Part shown: piece after piece, positions 43,129 through 50,677 of the stretch
Numbering within the stretch: the stretch's first letter is position 1
How the letters are laid out: each line of letters opens with the position of its first letter
DNA from: Argonema antarcticum A004/B2
Lineage (GTDB): Bacteria; Cyanobacteriota; Cyanobacteriia; Cyanobacteriales; Aerosakkonemataceae
Direction of reading: 5' to 3'
Length of the DNA: 54,019 nt
Assembly (NCBI RefSeq): GCF_023333585.1
Contig: NZ_JAIQZN010000032.1
Coordinates: 17,569-71,587, forward strand
Program-made: the position numbers and the translations under genes
Notes under the pieces: model-generated
Seen by the model: only the letters and a program-made list of their open reading frames with translations
What the model was told of the DNA's origin: nothing
Database searches by the model: none

Positions 43129-43668
43129 TCATCGATCGCGTACCCAACCAAACACCTGCACAACGGTCAAATCTAAGGTCATGTCCGGCAGGACAGGCAG
43201 GCGATGGCTGTTTTTGTGCAAACCAATACGAGCATCGGGCCACAGCACCACAATCACCTCCTCGGTCGGATCGATCAACCATCCTAGCTTTGTCCCCTCT
43301 TGCAAGCAGGTTTGAATTTTGGCAATCAATTTAGTAGTACTTTGGTCAGGAGAAAGGATTTCAATCATCCAATCGGGTGGGCCTTCAACAGGAGTATTCC
43401 CAGTAGGAACTCGGTTTTTGTGGATAACTGTAATATCGGGAACGACAGAATTGCTGCTGAGAGTACAGCGTAGTTCTGGAAAAGCTTCGTAGGGTGAGTT
43501 TGCTCGATCGATCGCAGCAGTCAAGCGTTTCTGCAAAATGCTATGGTGAATTGTGGGTATATGTTTTTGATTTGCTTGTCCGTCTACGAATTCCCAAGCT
43601 GGCGACTCCTCAATATTGGGCAGTTTCAGGAAGTCTTGCAGGGTGAGTCTTTGGGTAGAGGTAGCCAT
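43129..43668 (-). CDS. Uma2 family (DUF820) endonuclease-like protein
   Basis: 179 residues. YEAFPELRCTLSSNSVVPDITVIHKNR, PDWMIEILSPDQSTTKLIAKIQTCLQEGTKLGWLIDPTEEVIVVLWPD is the Uma2 core with D and E-x-L (the usual E-x-K position is replaced). It starts with ATG. Near its end the DNA encodes HRLPVLPDMTL from a short GGCAGGACAGGCAGG stretch, otherwise unremarkable. It faces the antitoxin remnant. Confidence 0.85.
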   Translation of the reverse strand: MATSTQRLTLQDFLKLPNIEESPAWEFVDGQANQKHIPTIHHSILQKRLTAAIDRANSPYEAFPELRCTLSSNSVVPDITVIHKNRVPTGNTPVEGPPDWMIEILSPDQSTTKLIAKIQTCLQEGTKLGWLIDPTEEVIVVLWPDARIGLHKNSHRLPVLPDMTLDLTVVQVFGWVRDR

Positions 43669-43875
43669 CAGGTTTCGGTTTATTTCATATTAATTAGTGG
43701 TTAAAATCAGGTAGACATTGCCCACCTGCTATAGCTAGGGACTAGGGGCTAGGGGCTAGGGAAGATCTAAGAGGGAAAAGGTTACTCCGTAAGGGATTAT
43801 GAACCAGAGGTAAGAGTTGGAGTTGTCTTAACCGCCTTGGCGGCTGCTATACATCTTTAAGAATAATACAATCCA

Positions 43876-44433
43876 CTACTTTTCTAGCCATTTAGGATTA
43901 GGACATCGCTTCATTCTGTCAGGAGATTTTTTGAGAAACGCCCTCATAGCTTGGCTGTAAGGCCCTTCAACGATAAACTCAGGATGATGCCGCTCAAACA
44001 CCTCCCAAGCTTTATCCATCAGGCTCAAATTCCTGCCCATTTTTATACGATCGAACATCCCGTGATTGCGGTAAGAGGGAAAAATCCAAACCCACTGCAA
44101 CCACCAATTTGGGTTTTGACCTTCCCACTGACGCCAACGAAAACACGCACCGCCCACAATGTTAGCGTACATCTCTTCATAATCGCCTAATGTCTGGTCA
44201 TGGATCAAGTAGCCAATGCAGTCAGCGCCTTCATTCAGTGCAACTGAATAGGGCGTAACATTAAACGCTTTTGTTTCTATCTTCATGTTTCGACCCATTA
44301 GCAACATTGTCGCTCGTAATGCTTTCGGTGCTTTATGGGTGACTTGGATGCAAGGCATATCCCATTTAACCTTTTTAGCATTGAATACAACCTCCGTCGT
44401 TTCTAAGGTTTGGCGTTCAAAATATTTAGCCAT
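43876..44433 (-). CDS. Hypothetical protein, possibly GNAT-like, third gene of an unknown operon
   Basis: 185 residues, rich in Trp and Arg (GGACFRWRQWEGQNPNWWLQWVWIFPSYRNHGMFDR, about 93-128). The last part resembles a GNAT motif A (strand, then R-N-x-G), but the match is weak. A basic C-terminus follows. It lies 44 bp after the 85-residue gene on the same strand. No certain family. Confidence 0.5.
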   Translation of the reverse strand: MAKYFERQTLETTEVVFNAKKVKWDMPCIQVTHKAPKALRATMLLMGRNMKIETKAFNVTPYSVALNEGADCIGYLIHDQTLGDYEEMYANIVGGACFRWRQWEGQNPNWWLQWVWIFPSYRNHGMFDRIKMGRNLSLMDKAWEVFERHHPEFIVEGPYSQAMRAFLKKSPDRMKRCPNPKWLEK

Positions 44434-44477
44434 TAACTTACCTTTAGATCCTAGATAAACTTATGATAATTCTCCCC

Positions 44478-44735
44478 TTATTTTTCTGTTTGGATTACTA
44501 GCTCTCTTTCTCGAATGGCATTCCAATCTATTACCGCCACCCATAGTTTTTCTTGTTCAGAATACTCAACTACACCATCAACTTGCAAATCCTCGCTGTA
44601 GATTCTCAGAAGTTGTCCCTTTTGCAATGAGATTTTCTGAAGGGCTAGATCTTCTAGCGTTCCAATGCAGTTTAAACGCAGTCGTCCCTGCACATCTGCA
44701 TTATGGAAATCTGCAAAAACTTTCAACTGTTCCAT
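44478..44735 (-). CDS. Small hypothetical protein, second gene of an unknown operon
   Basis: 85 residues. VQGRLRLNCIGTLEDLALQKISLQKGQLLRIYSEDLQVDGVVEYSEQEKLWVAVIDW reads as an all-beta barrel-like (SH3- or OB-type) small domain. ATG start, 16 bp after the 117-residue gene. No family is recognised. Confidence 0.55.
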   Translation of the reverse strand: MEQLKVFADFHNADVQGRLRLNCIGTLEDLALQKISLQKGQLLRIYSEDLQVDGVVEYSEQEKLWVAVIDWNAIRERELVIQTEK

Positions 44736-44751
44736 TTCTTTTCTCCATTAC

Positions 44752-45105
44752 TTATCGTTCTATTATTGGATTGGAAATCGTAGGTATTAAAAGATTGCTT
44801 ATCTGTTCTGGAGATAATCCCGTCAAAGTTGCATGATATGGAGTCCTTCCAGAAGTGCGAATTACATCTCCACCCGATAAACGAACTTCTTTAACAGTTG
44901 TAACACCGACAAGTCGGTGAGGAATTCCTGCTGCCAATTCTGCTAAAGATACTCCTGCTGCACTCTGTACTGATACTCCAGTTACACCACTGGGATGAGT
45001 TCCTATTCCTCGTTGAATGTCTGCCGGACGGTTAGCACCCCCTCGAACCACTAAAGCGTCATCATGAATTCTCTCTACAATTATAGGTTCTTCTTGGGCA
45101 CTCAT
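44752..45105 (-). CDS. Hypothetical protein, first gene of an unknown operon
   Basis: 117 residues. The middle (RGIGTHPSGVTGVSVQSAAGVSLAELAAGIPHRLVGVTTVKEVRLSGGDVIRTSGRTPYHATLTGLSPEQISNLL) is glycine-rich and ends in a short helix. It looks like a compact conserved domain that I cannot name. It leads a three-gene same-strand cluster (45105 to 43876) and is followed at 16 bp by the next gene. An immunity, antitoxin-like or phage-derived role is only a guess. Confidence 0.5.
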   Translation of the reverse strand: MSAQEEPIIVERIHDDALVVRGGANRPADIQRGIGTHPSGVTGVSVQSAAGVSLAELAAGIPHRLVGVTTVKEVRLSGGDVIRTSGRTPYHATLTGLSPEQISNLLIPTISNPIIER

Positions 45106-45136
45106 TACAGTTTAGTTACTAAAACTAAGTTTGTTG

Positions 45137-45787
45137 CTATTTTCCCTCAGCGATCGCAGTTTCAAACTCTTCCAAAGCTTGATAACTTCCCACTTGCCAA
45201 GCACGTTCTACCACAGGGGGAATTATCTGCGCGATCGCAATATCTGGAAAATTAGGACTGGTGTCAGATTTGATGTACTTTCCATCTCTAAGCAAATAGA
45301 TAGTGAGTTTACCACGATCGTAAACCCATAATTCTGGAACTGCGATCGCTTCATAAGCATTGAGAGTAGTTTTAGAAGTAACATCTGTCTCGATCGCCAG
45401 ATCGGGTGGCGGATCGCCTGGTTCAAGTCGGCGACGACCGATCATAATTTGATAATTTTCAATATAAAAGCAAGCATCCGGTTCAACACCTGCTACTCCT
45501 TCACGTTTAAATGTAGTTGAGCCAAAAGGCTGGTATCGAATGCCTACTGCCTTTAGCAATGTTTTAACAATATCCGAGATCAGATCTTTGGGAATTTCGT
45601 GTTCTGGTAAAGGAACCATGATTTGTAAAGTACCTTTGCTGTAGGCAATTCTTGTGCTTCGCTTTTCTCCCAATTCCTGCAAAATCGATTCAAATTCTAA
45701 CCAACTCACGTTTGAGATCGTTACCACACTACCGGGATCTAATTTTATCTGGCTAACAGGTTTGAGGGTAAGGGTAAGAGTGGTCAT
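45137..45787 (-). CDS. Uma2 family (DUF820) endonuclease-like protein
   Basis: 216 residues, colinear with the Uma2 gene at 1172-1813: SWLEFESILQELGEKRSTRIAYSKGTLQIMVPLPEHEIPKDLI, FKREGVAGVEPDACFYIENYQIMIGRR, DPPPDLAIETDVTSKTTLNAYEAIAVPELWVYDRGKLTIYLL. It has E-x-D at the catalytic strand. ATG start; tandem GATTTTGG repeats lie just upstream (45790-45822). Confidence 0.88.
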   Translation of the reverse strand: MTTLTLTLKPVSQIKLDPGSVVTISNVSWLEFESILQELGEKRSTRIAYSKGTLQIMVPLPEHEIPKDLISDIVKTLLKAVGIRYQPFGSTTFKREGVAGVEPDACFYIENYQIMIGRRRLEPGDPPPDLAIETDVTSKTTLNAYEAIAVPELWVYDRGKLTIYLLRDGKYIKSDTSPNFPDIAIAQIIPPVVERAWQVGSYQALEEFETAIAEGK

Positions 45788-45914
45788 AGGATTTTAGATT
45801 TTGGATTTTGGATTTTGGATTGACCACAAGGATGAATAGATCTGGCGACCAAACCAATAATTTCTTGATGATAAATAGGATAAAAAATAAGCTGTTAAAT
45901 TTTGACTTGAGTCC

Positions 45915-45947
45915 AGAAACCCGGTTTCTTCAAGAAACCGGGTTTCT
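45915..45947. repeat. 33-bp palindrome AGAAACCCGGTTTCTT family
   Basis: AGAAACCCGGTTTCTT at 45915-45930 mirrors 45932-45947 exactly around one base. Variants lie at 48707-48739 and 50592-50624. It is placed just before the DUF3318 stop, between convergent or tail-facing genes. Confidence 0.95.
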
Positions 45948-45964
45948 TTTGCAAAACCGATCGC

Positions 45965-46627
45965 CTAACCGTAAATATCTTCCGATTGGGAAACTTCGCG
46001 ATTGGATTTGATTTTGGCTTTGGCCTTGTTGGCGCTGCGTTTGAGGGCTTGCAGTCGCGCTTCGTACTTGTTGCGCTGGCGTTTAGCGGGGGTGAGGTCG
46101 ATCATCGCTTTCAAGGCGCTTCCCAGACTTTTGTAGGCGTTGGGGAGAGAGTAGCCGAAACGGGTAGCGAGTGCGATCGCTTTCTCATCGGCGTCGTAAG
46201 CTTCCTTCAAGGTGCGATCGGCATTATTTTTCTGATACAGCCGCCAACCCGACACGCCGCACAGCGCCAGCGCCAACACCAGCAACAAGCCATCTTGCAC
46301 CCACAATTCTCCCACCGCGCCACCCAAACCGATCGCTAGCGCCGCCATTTCCCACCCATCTCTGGGAATTGTATCGTTTTGAACGCGGGCGACCTCGTGC
46401 CAAAACAGCAAATTGCGCTGATCCAGCGCCAATTGCTCCCATTTCACCAAGTCTATTTGAATTTCCACCTGGTCTTTCCCGATTTCTTCGCAGCGGATCA
46501 GGGTTGGATTTACTTCAGTCGTTCCTTCAACTGTGACCCAACTCTGCATTTCTGGCGGCAATAAGCTTTTCAAACGCCGCAGTTCACTCATTTCGGATCT
46601 AGCAGAGGAAGTTGCATAAGATGTCAT
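45965..46627 (-). CDS. DUF3318 domain membrane protein
   Basis: 220 residues. SEMSELRRLKSLLPPEMQSWVTVEGTTEVNPTLIRCEEIGKDQVEIQIDLVKWEQLALDQRNLLFWHEVARVQNDTIPRDGWEMAALAIGLGGAVGELWVQDGLL is the DUF3318 core of cyanobacteria, with a hydrophobic segment (LLLVLALALCGVSGWRLY). The LFWHEVARV segment recalls a degenerate HExxH metal site (H-E-V-A-R). The C-terminus is basic and coiled. Function unknown. ATG start. Confidence 0.85.
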   Translation of the reverse strand: MTSYATSSARSEMSELRRLKSLLPPEMQSWVTVEGTTEVNPTLIRCEEIGKDQVEIQIDLVKWEQLALDQRNLLFWHEVARVQNDTIPRDGWEMAALAIGLGGAVGELWVQDGLLLVLALALCGVSGWRLYQKNNADRTLKEAYDADEKAIALATRFGYSLPNAYKSLGSALKAMIDLTPAKRQRNKYEARLQALKRSANKAKAKIKSNREVSQSEDIYG

Positions 46628-46765
46628 AAGTCCAACCCCAGCAAGTTAGCAGCAGAAAAAAAGGTCTATTTTAGAGTATACCTTTACAATTGTATGGGTT
46701 AACACAGAAGTCTGACTTGAGTGGCGATAAACCGCTTTGTAGTAGCGCTTAGACGCCATTCGCCC

Positions 46766-47479
46766 TCACACTGCTGGCTCAATCCCAGCCGATCGCAACT
46801 GAGCTGCCAAACGTTCAGCCCGTTGGCGTTCCCGTTCCACTAACTCCGTTCCCCACAATAACATCTGTCCGGTTTCATCCCACCAACGCAACCAAAATCC
46901 CGTCCTGTTTGCCTTAGTTCCCTGCCAAACTCCCAGAAATAGTCCGATTTGAGGAATCCAGTAGCGATTGTTAGCATCCGCTGGAGCTACTTGGTATCTT
47001 CCCGAAGCATTTAATTGATATAATTCTAGCCATCCTGCATTTGGCTCGAAAATGAAATAGTTCGGCACTTGCAATATCCGCTCGTAGTAATACCACTTAC
47101 CTGGCGGATATTTTGACTTGATTGAGTATTCGCCTCCCTCAGTCTCAGACAAAAACTCCATCACTGCACCCGGAACTTCCCCTTCTAAATTGGGAGTATA
47201 GCTGCGACGGTTTTGATTTGGAGGAGTGGTAGGCAATACATTGCTCACATAAAACCAATCAGGCGCTTTCACGACCGTTTTTCCCTCGACAGTCGCACAA
47301 ATCCCAAAATTAGTTCCTACTAGCATTGATTCCTGTAGCTTTCCCGATAGTTCCAAAGCTTCCGTCAGTGCAGATGCTAACACTGGCTGGTTGATATTGT
47401 CCACGGGTTCGTCATCCAAAACAAAATTGTCTGGTAATTTTTCCCAAGTTATATTTAATTCTGTGGGATTAACTGACAT
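46766..47479 (-). CDS. Uma2 family protein with C-terminal coiled coil
   Basis: 237 residues. Uma2 core: TNFGICATVEGKTVVKAPDWFYVSNV (catalytic D), GAVMEFLSETEGGEYSIKSKYPPGKWYYYERILQVPNYFIFEPNAGWLELYQLN. The E-x-L/E of the family is at VMEFLS. A C-terminal tail rich in Arg/Gln (VERERQRAERLAAQLRSAG) forms a coiled coil, a common add-on in cyanobacterial Uma2 proteins. ATG start. It is the fifth Uma2 gene in the window. Confidence 0.85.
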   Translation of the reverse strand: MSVNPTELNITWEKLPDNFVLDDEPVDNINQPVLASALTEALELSGKLQESMLVGTNFGICATVEGKTVVKAPDWFYVSNVLPTTPPNQNRRSYTPNLEGEVPGAVMEFLSETEGGEYSIKSKYPPGKWYYYERILQVPNYFIFEPNAGWLELYQLNASGRYQVAPADANNRYWIPQIGLFLGVWQGTKANRTGFWLRWWDETGQMLLWGTELVERERQRAERLAAQLRSAGIEPAV

Positions 47480-47571
47480 ACTGCCTTTTCTCCCCCATTC
47501 ATAATACTACAGCATAGCCAACTTTTATCTTAGCGCTATCTCATCAAAGCATATTTTTTATATAAACCATA

Positions 47572-47601
47572 GATGAACGCAGATAATTATCTGTGTTCAT
47601 C
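47572..47601. repeat. 30-bp palindrome with CAGAT(A)/GTTCATC arms and following ATCTGTG repeats
   Basis: GATGAACGCAGATAA pairs with TTATCTGTGTTCATC with one G-T-type pair. Tandem ATCTGTG words follow to 47630. The words are the complement of those inside the 31547 element. Confidence 0.8.
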
Positions 47602-47655
47602 TGTGTTTATCTGTGGATATCTGTGGTAAAAAAAATTACCAATTATTTCTAACAC

Positions 47656-48621
47656 CTATCCAAGCTTGTCGCGATCGTGCGGTGACTCCAAATCAATTAT
47701 CGGCCCTTTGGGAACAATCCGAGTGGGATTGATTTTGTTATGACTGATATAGTAGTGACGTTTGATGTGATCGAGATTGCAGGTTTCCTTAACTCCTGGA
47801 AATTGGTACAGTTCCTTAAGGTAATTCCAAAGATTTGGGTAATCCCAAATATGACGTAAATTGCATTTGAAATGACCGTAGTAAACCGGGTCGAAACGCA
47901 GAAGAGTTGTAAACATACACCAGTCGGCTTCCGTAATGCGCGATCCGCACAAATATCGCTGGTTACCCAACAATTTATCCCAGTGTTCCAAGGCGTTGAA
48001 TAAATCTGTCACACCTTCTTCATAAGCCATCTGAGTGGTAGCAAATCCCGCTCGATAAACACCATTATTCACAGGTTGATAGATGGCGTCGATCGTTTGC
48101 TCAATAACTTCATGCAAATCATCAGGATAGAAATGCAAATCTGACTTAGCAAAATCTTGAAATTGCGTATCAAACATTCGGATAATTTCGCGGGATTCGT
48201 TATTTACGATCGTCCCCGTTTCTTTATCCCAAAGTACGGGAACCGTGACTCGTCCCTCATAGTTTGGATCGCCTTTGAGATAGATTTGCCAAAGATAGTT
48301 TGTACCATTAACGGTATCCGGAATACAACCCGGTTCCTCGGCGAATTCCCAGCTATTTTGATCGATTACGGGATGAACAACTGAAAGACCGATCACATCT
48401 TCCAGTCCCTTCAATTTTCGCATAATTGCAGTGCGGTGCGCCCAAGGACAAGCCCAAGAGATATAAAGATGATAGCGACCCGCCTCAGCTTTAAAGCCGC
48501 TGGAACCATCAGCAGTAATTTTGTTGCGAAAACTGGTCACTGGTCGGATAAATTTTCCTTGGGAATCTTCTTGTTCCCGTTCGGATACCCATCTACCATC
48601 AGCGAGAAGACCTAAACCCAT
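47656..48621 (-). CDS. Glutathionyl-hydroquinone reductase (Xi-class GST, YqjG/ECM4-like)
   Basis: 321 residues, the size of the family. YISWACPWAHRTAIMRKLKGL carries the C-P-W-A-H active-site Cys. TVPVLWDKETGTIVNNESREIIRMFD is the cis-Pro and Ser part of the thioredoxin fold, and YRAGFATTQMAYEEGVTDLF with RITEADWCMFTTLLRFDPVYYGHFKCN is the alpha-helical domain. It reduces glutathionyl-quinones, a step in detoxification. ATG start. Confidence 0.93.
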   Translation of the reverse strand: MGLGLLADGRWVSEREQEDSQGKFIRPVTSFRNKITADGSSGFKAEAGRYHLYISWACPWAHRTAIMRKLKGLEDVIGLSVVHPVIDQNSWEFAEEPGCIPDTVNGTNYLWQIYLKGDPNYEGRVTVPVLWDKETGTIVNNESREIIRMFDTQFQDFAKSDLHFYPDDLHEVIEQTIDAIYQPVNNGVYRAGFATTQMAYEEGVTDLFNALEHWDKLLGNQRYLCGSRITEADWCMFTTLLRFDPVYYGHFKCNLRHIWDYPNLWNYLKELYQFPGVKETCNLDHIKRHYYISHNKINPTRIVPKGPIIDLESPHDRDKLG

Positions 48622-48674
48622 AATTAACTCCTTTGTGTTTATATAATTGATTATATCAACAGCATCGGCAAAGG

Positions 48675-48780
48675 TAAGTAGGTGGGCGTAAATAAACTTA
48701 ACTTCCAGAAACCCGGTTTCTCCAAGAAACCGGGTTTCTAAGAGCCTGGAGTTTTACGTTTAATTATGTCCACCCACTTA
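48675..48780. mobile_element. 106-bp MITE-like element with AGAAACCCGG palindrome in its centre
   Basis: About 35-bp terminal inverted repeats (TAAGTAGGTGGGCGTAAATA against the complement of AATTATGTCCACCCACTTA) match imperfectly, flanking the palindrome at 48707-48739. The rest of the 48781-48936 gap has nothing I can name. Confidence 0.7.
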
Positions 48781-48936
48781 GTATTTTTATTTTGATAAAT
48801 TTCAACGATTAAATAAGTACCACAAAACTATATTGGCAATTTATATTTGTAATGGTAAAAGCCATAATTTATCAGATGTAGACATAGCCGATTAATAAGT
48901 GTATTATTTAAATTGCAGAGAAATAAATCGACAATA

Positions 48937-49281
48937 ATGGCAGATTTACCAGAAGAAACTTTAAGAACGATCGCTAACTTGCTACCGCGCCTGTTTAAGG
49001 TCATAAACCTGGCGCTGCAAACAGAGGCTAAGTTAATGGATCGGTATGGAGAAACAGAGGAAACGATTGGCGAACTAGAACAAGTGAAAAATGCAGCCGA
49101 AAGAGCAAGAAATTACTACAATCGTCTTTACGGGCTAGTATTGCAAGTAGCAGAGTCTCAACCAGTAGCGAATTCTGCTACCATAGATTTACTATATCGC
49201 TCAATCGAACAGGCAGAGGCAACAGCCGATGCTACAGAAGCAACTGCCCTAGAAACAAAAAGGAATTGGAGTTTACCATGA
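48937..49281 (+). CDS. Small helical hypothetical protein (cassette gene 1, intact copy)
   Basis: 114 residues starting MADLPEETLRTIANLLPRLFKVINLALQTEAKLMDRYGE. It is all-helical, with a Glu/Ala-rich C-terminus (IDLLYRSIEQAEATADATEATALETKRNWSLP). The upstream TTG-initiated extension is unlikely. It overlaps gene 2 by ATGA. Function unknown. A shortened N-terminus and a lone C-terminus of the same gene recur downstream. Confidence 0.6.
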   Translation: MADLPEETLRTIANLLPRLFKVINLALQTEAKLMDRYGETEETIGELEQVKNAAERARNYYNRLYGLVLQVAESQPVANSATIDLLYRSIEQAEATADATEATALETKRNWSLP

Positions 49282-49511
49282 ATAACGAAAAAAAGATCCC
49301 TGATGCGGAAACTAGAGCCAAGTCTATTGCGAGGTGGCGCGAAGTTAATCTAATGTGGGATGAACTGAATATGATGCTGGATCAAGCGATCGCACAAGCT
49401 GAAATGGATTTGCAAAATAGCCCCCTTTATGCCAGCCGTCGCCGTCGAGTAGAGAAACAGTTAGAAGCTTTAAAAAAACAAAATTTAGAGGTGGAAAACA
49501 AAGAACTTTAA
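49278..49511 (+). CDS. Small coiled-coil protein (cassette gene 2, copy A)
   Basis: 77 residues, starting ATG 49278 inside the preceding stop. NNEKKIPDAETRAKSIARWREVNLMWDELNMMLDQAIAQAEMDLQ and a charged heptad tail. The gene at 49646 and the C-terminal part of 50032 share the outline: a K-x-P-D-x-E opening and N(L/M)xxxELNxM. Confidence 0.6.
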   Translation: MNNEKKIPDAETRAKSIARWREVNLMWDELNMMLDQAIAQAEMDLQNSPLYASRRRRVEKQLEALKKQNLEVENKEL

Positions 49512-49556
49512 AAGCCAAAGATAGGGAAGTTATAGAGTGCGATCGCACTATTTTTA

Positions 49557-49649
49557 AATCCTCTTTTGTCCATCGAGGAAGGACAAGCTAACCTCGATGC
49601 AGGAGATGCAAGTATTCGAGAAGCAAAAAGAGACTTAGACTTACTATGA
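49557..49649 (+). pseudogene. C-terminal remnant of cassette gene 1 (copy B)
   Basis: In frame, NPLLSIEEGQANLDAGDASIREAKRDLDLL ends in a TGA that overlaps the ATG at 49646 as ATGA, exactly as in the intact cassette. It aligns with the last ~30 residues of the gene at 48937. No start codon or N-terminal part remains. Confidence 0.65.
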
Positions 49650-49846
49650 ACCAGCCAAAAAGAATACCAGATCCAGAAAAATTCAAGCGCACCCACGAAC
49701 GCTTTCAGGAAACTATCCGCCAGCTTGATATTTGGAATTTGAAGTTGGAACAATTAAACGCCATGATGGAAGTAGAATTGTGTCAACAGCGGTTAGAAAG
49801 ACTTGAGAGGCGAAAGAAGTTGATCGCATCAGAAACCAAAGAGTGA
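49646..49846 (+). CDS. Small coiled-coil protein (cassette gene 2, copy B)
   Basis: 66 residues: MNQPKRIPDPEKFKRTHERFQETIRQLDIWNLKLEQLNAMMEVEL and a basic heptad tail ending ASETKE. It is very close to residues 22-88 of the protein at 50032. It is preceded by the remnant of gene 1. Function unknown. Confidence 0.6.
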   Translation: MNQPKRIPDPEKFKRTHERFQETIRQLDIWNLKLEQLNAMMEVELCQQRLERLERRKKLIASETKE

Positions 49847-49910
49847 TAGTCTGGGTGGGGAGAGAAAAAAGACGATCGCCCGATCGGCCCTTGCTTTCCC
49901 ACCACACCCG

Positions 49911-49959
49911 ACAGGGAATTTATTCCCTGTCTAATAGCGAAAGTCCGTTAAAACGGACT
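49911..49959. repeat. Two-hairpin element, copy 1
   Basis: Stem 1 ACAGGGAAT/ATTCCCTGT (49911-49930), spacer CTAATAGCGA, then stem 2 AGTCCGTT/AACGGACT (49942-49959). See the covarying copy at 50356-50404. Confidence 0.85.
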
Positions 49960-50031
49960 GAAAGAGATCGCGCTTACGTGGTTCGATCGCTATATTAATA
50001 TGTAAAAGTGATGGATTGGGAATGAAAATTA

Positions 50032-50298
50032 ATGGCAAAATTACCAGGAGAAACTAAAACTACAATTTTCAATCTGTTGAGACATGGATTTACTATGAAT
50101 CAGCCCAAAAGATTACCAGACCCGGAAAAATTAAAGCGGACGCACCAACGCTTTCAGCAAACTATCTACCAACTGGATATGTTGAATTTGAAGTTGGATG
50201 AATTAAACGCAATGGTGGAAGTAGATTTGCGTCGCCAGCGGTTAGAAAGACTTGAGAGAAGAAATAAGCTAGTGATTGCTTCAGAAAGCAAAGAGTGA
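50032..50298 (+). CDS. Fused cassette protein: gene 1 start joined in frame to gene 2 (copy C)
   Basis: 88 residues. MAKLPGETKTTIFNLL matches the first 16 residues of the gene at 48937 (MADLPEETLRTIANLL). After RHGFT the sequence MNQPKRLPDPEKLKRTHQRFQQTIYQLDMLNLKLDELNAMVEVDL is copy B of gene 2 with few changes. The nucleotides of the old ATGA junction are still visible as ACTATGAATCAG, but the frame now runs through. Alternatively translation starts at the inner ATG (50095). Confidence 0.6.
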   Translation: MAKLPGETKTTIFNLLRHGFTMNQPKRLPDPEKLKRTHQRFQQTIYQLDMLNLKLDELNAMVEVDLRRQRLERLERRNKLVIASESKE

Positions 50299-50355
50299 TG
50301 GTGTAGGTATGAAGTGAAAGATGGCGATCGCACTCCTAATTTTGCCCCACACCCG

Positions 50356-50404
50356 CCAAGGAATCAATTCCTTGGCTAATAGCGAAAGTCCGTTTAAACG
50401 GACT
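50356..50404. repeat. Two-hairpin element, copy 2 (compensatory stem changes)
   Basis: Stem 1 is CCAAGGAAT/ATTCCTTGG (50356-50375); the spacer CTAATAGCGA is identical to copy 1; stem 2 is AGTCCGTTT/AAACGGACT (50387-50404). Base changes in stem 1 are matched on both arms. Confidence 0.85.
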
Positions 50405-50432
50405 GAAAGATTAATATTAAGTCCACTTGTAG

Positions 50433-50491
50433 GGGCGGGTTTAGCAGATATCCTTTGTTTCTTACAAATAATCTCACAACAAAACCCGCCC
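50433..50491. repeat. Small inverted-repeat element GGGCGGGTTT...AAACCCGCCC, copy 2
   Basis: Perfect 10-bp ends around 39 bp. It corresponds to 28358-28413 and shares TTTAGCAGATAT/TTTATCAGATAT and AATCTCACAA/GATCTCACAA. Confidence 0.85.
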
Positions 50492-50540
50492 TTACCTTCG
50501 CTATAACGCTACACTAATAACCTGCATCTCCCCAGGCCCA

Positions 50541-50624
50541 GGTATGTTGTTGCGCTTTAGCGCTCTTTCCCAGGTACGTTGTAGCAACCCCAGAAACCCG
50601 GTTTTTTGGAAAAACCGGGTTTCT
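50541..50624. repeat. Two further palindrome-family copies upstream of the TPR-CHAT gene
   Basis: GGTATGTTGTTGCGCTTTAG at 50541 belongs to the 26293 family. AGAAACCCGGTTTTT/AAAAACCGGGTTTCT (50592-50624) is a 15-bp hairpin of the 45915 family. No gene is seen between 50299 and 50677. Confidence 0.8.
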
Positions 50625-50677
50625 TAACCCCAAAAATCGCTACAATCGACAATATTCGCAACCCTTGGGTGCAGCAG

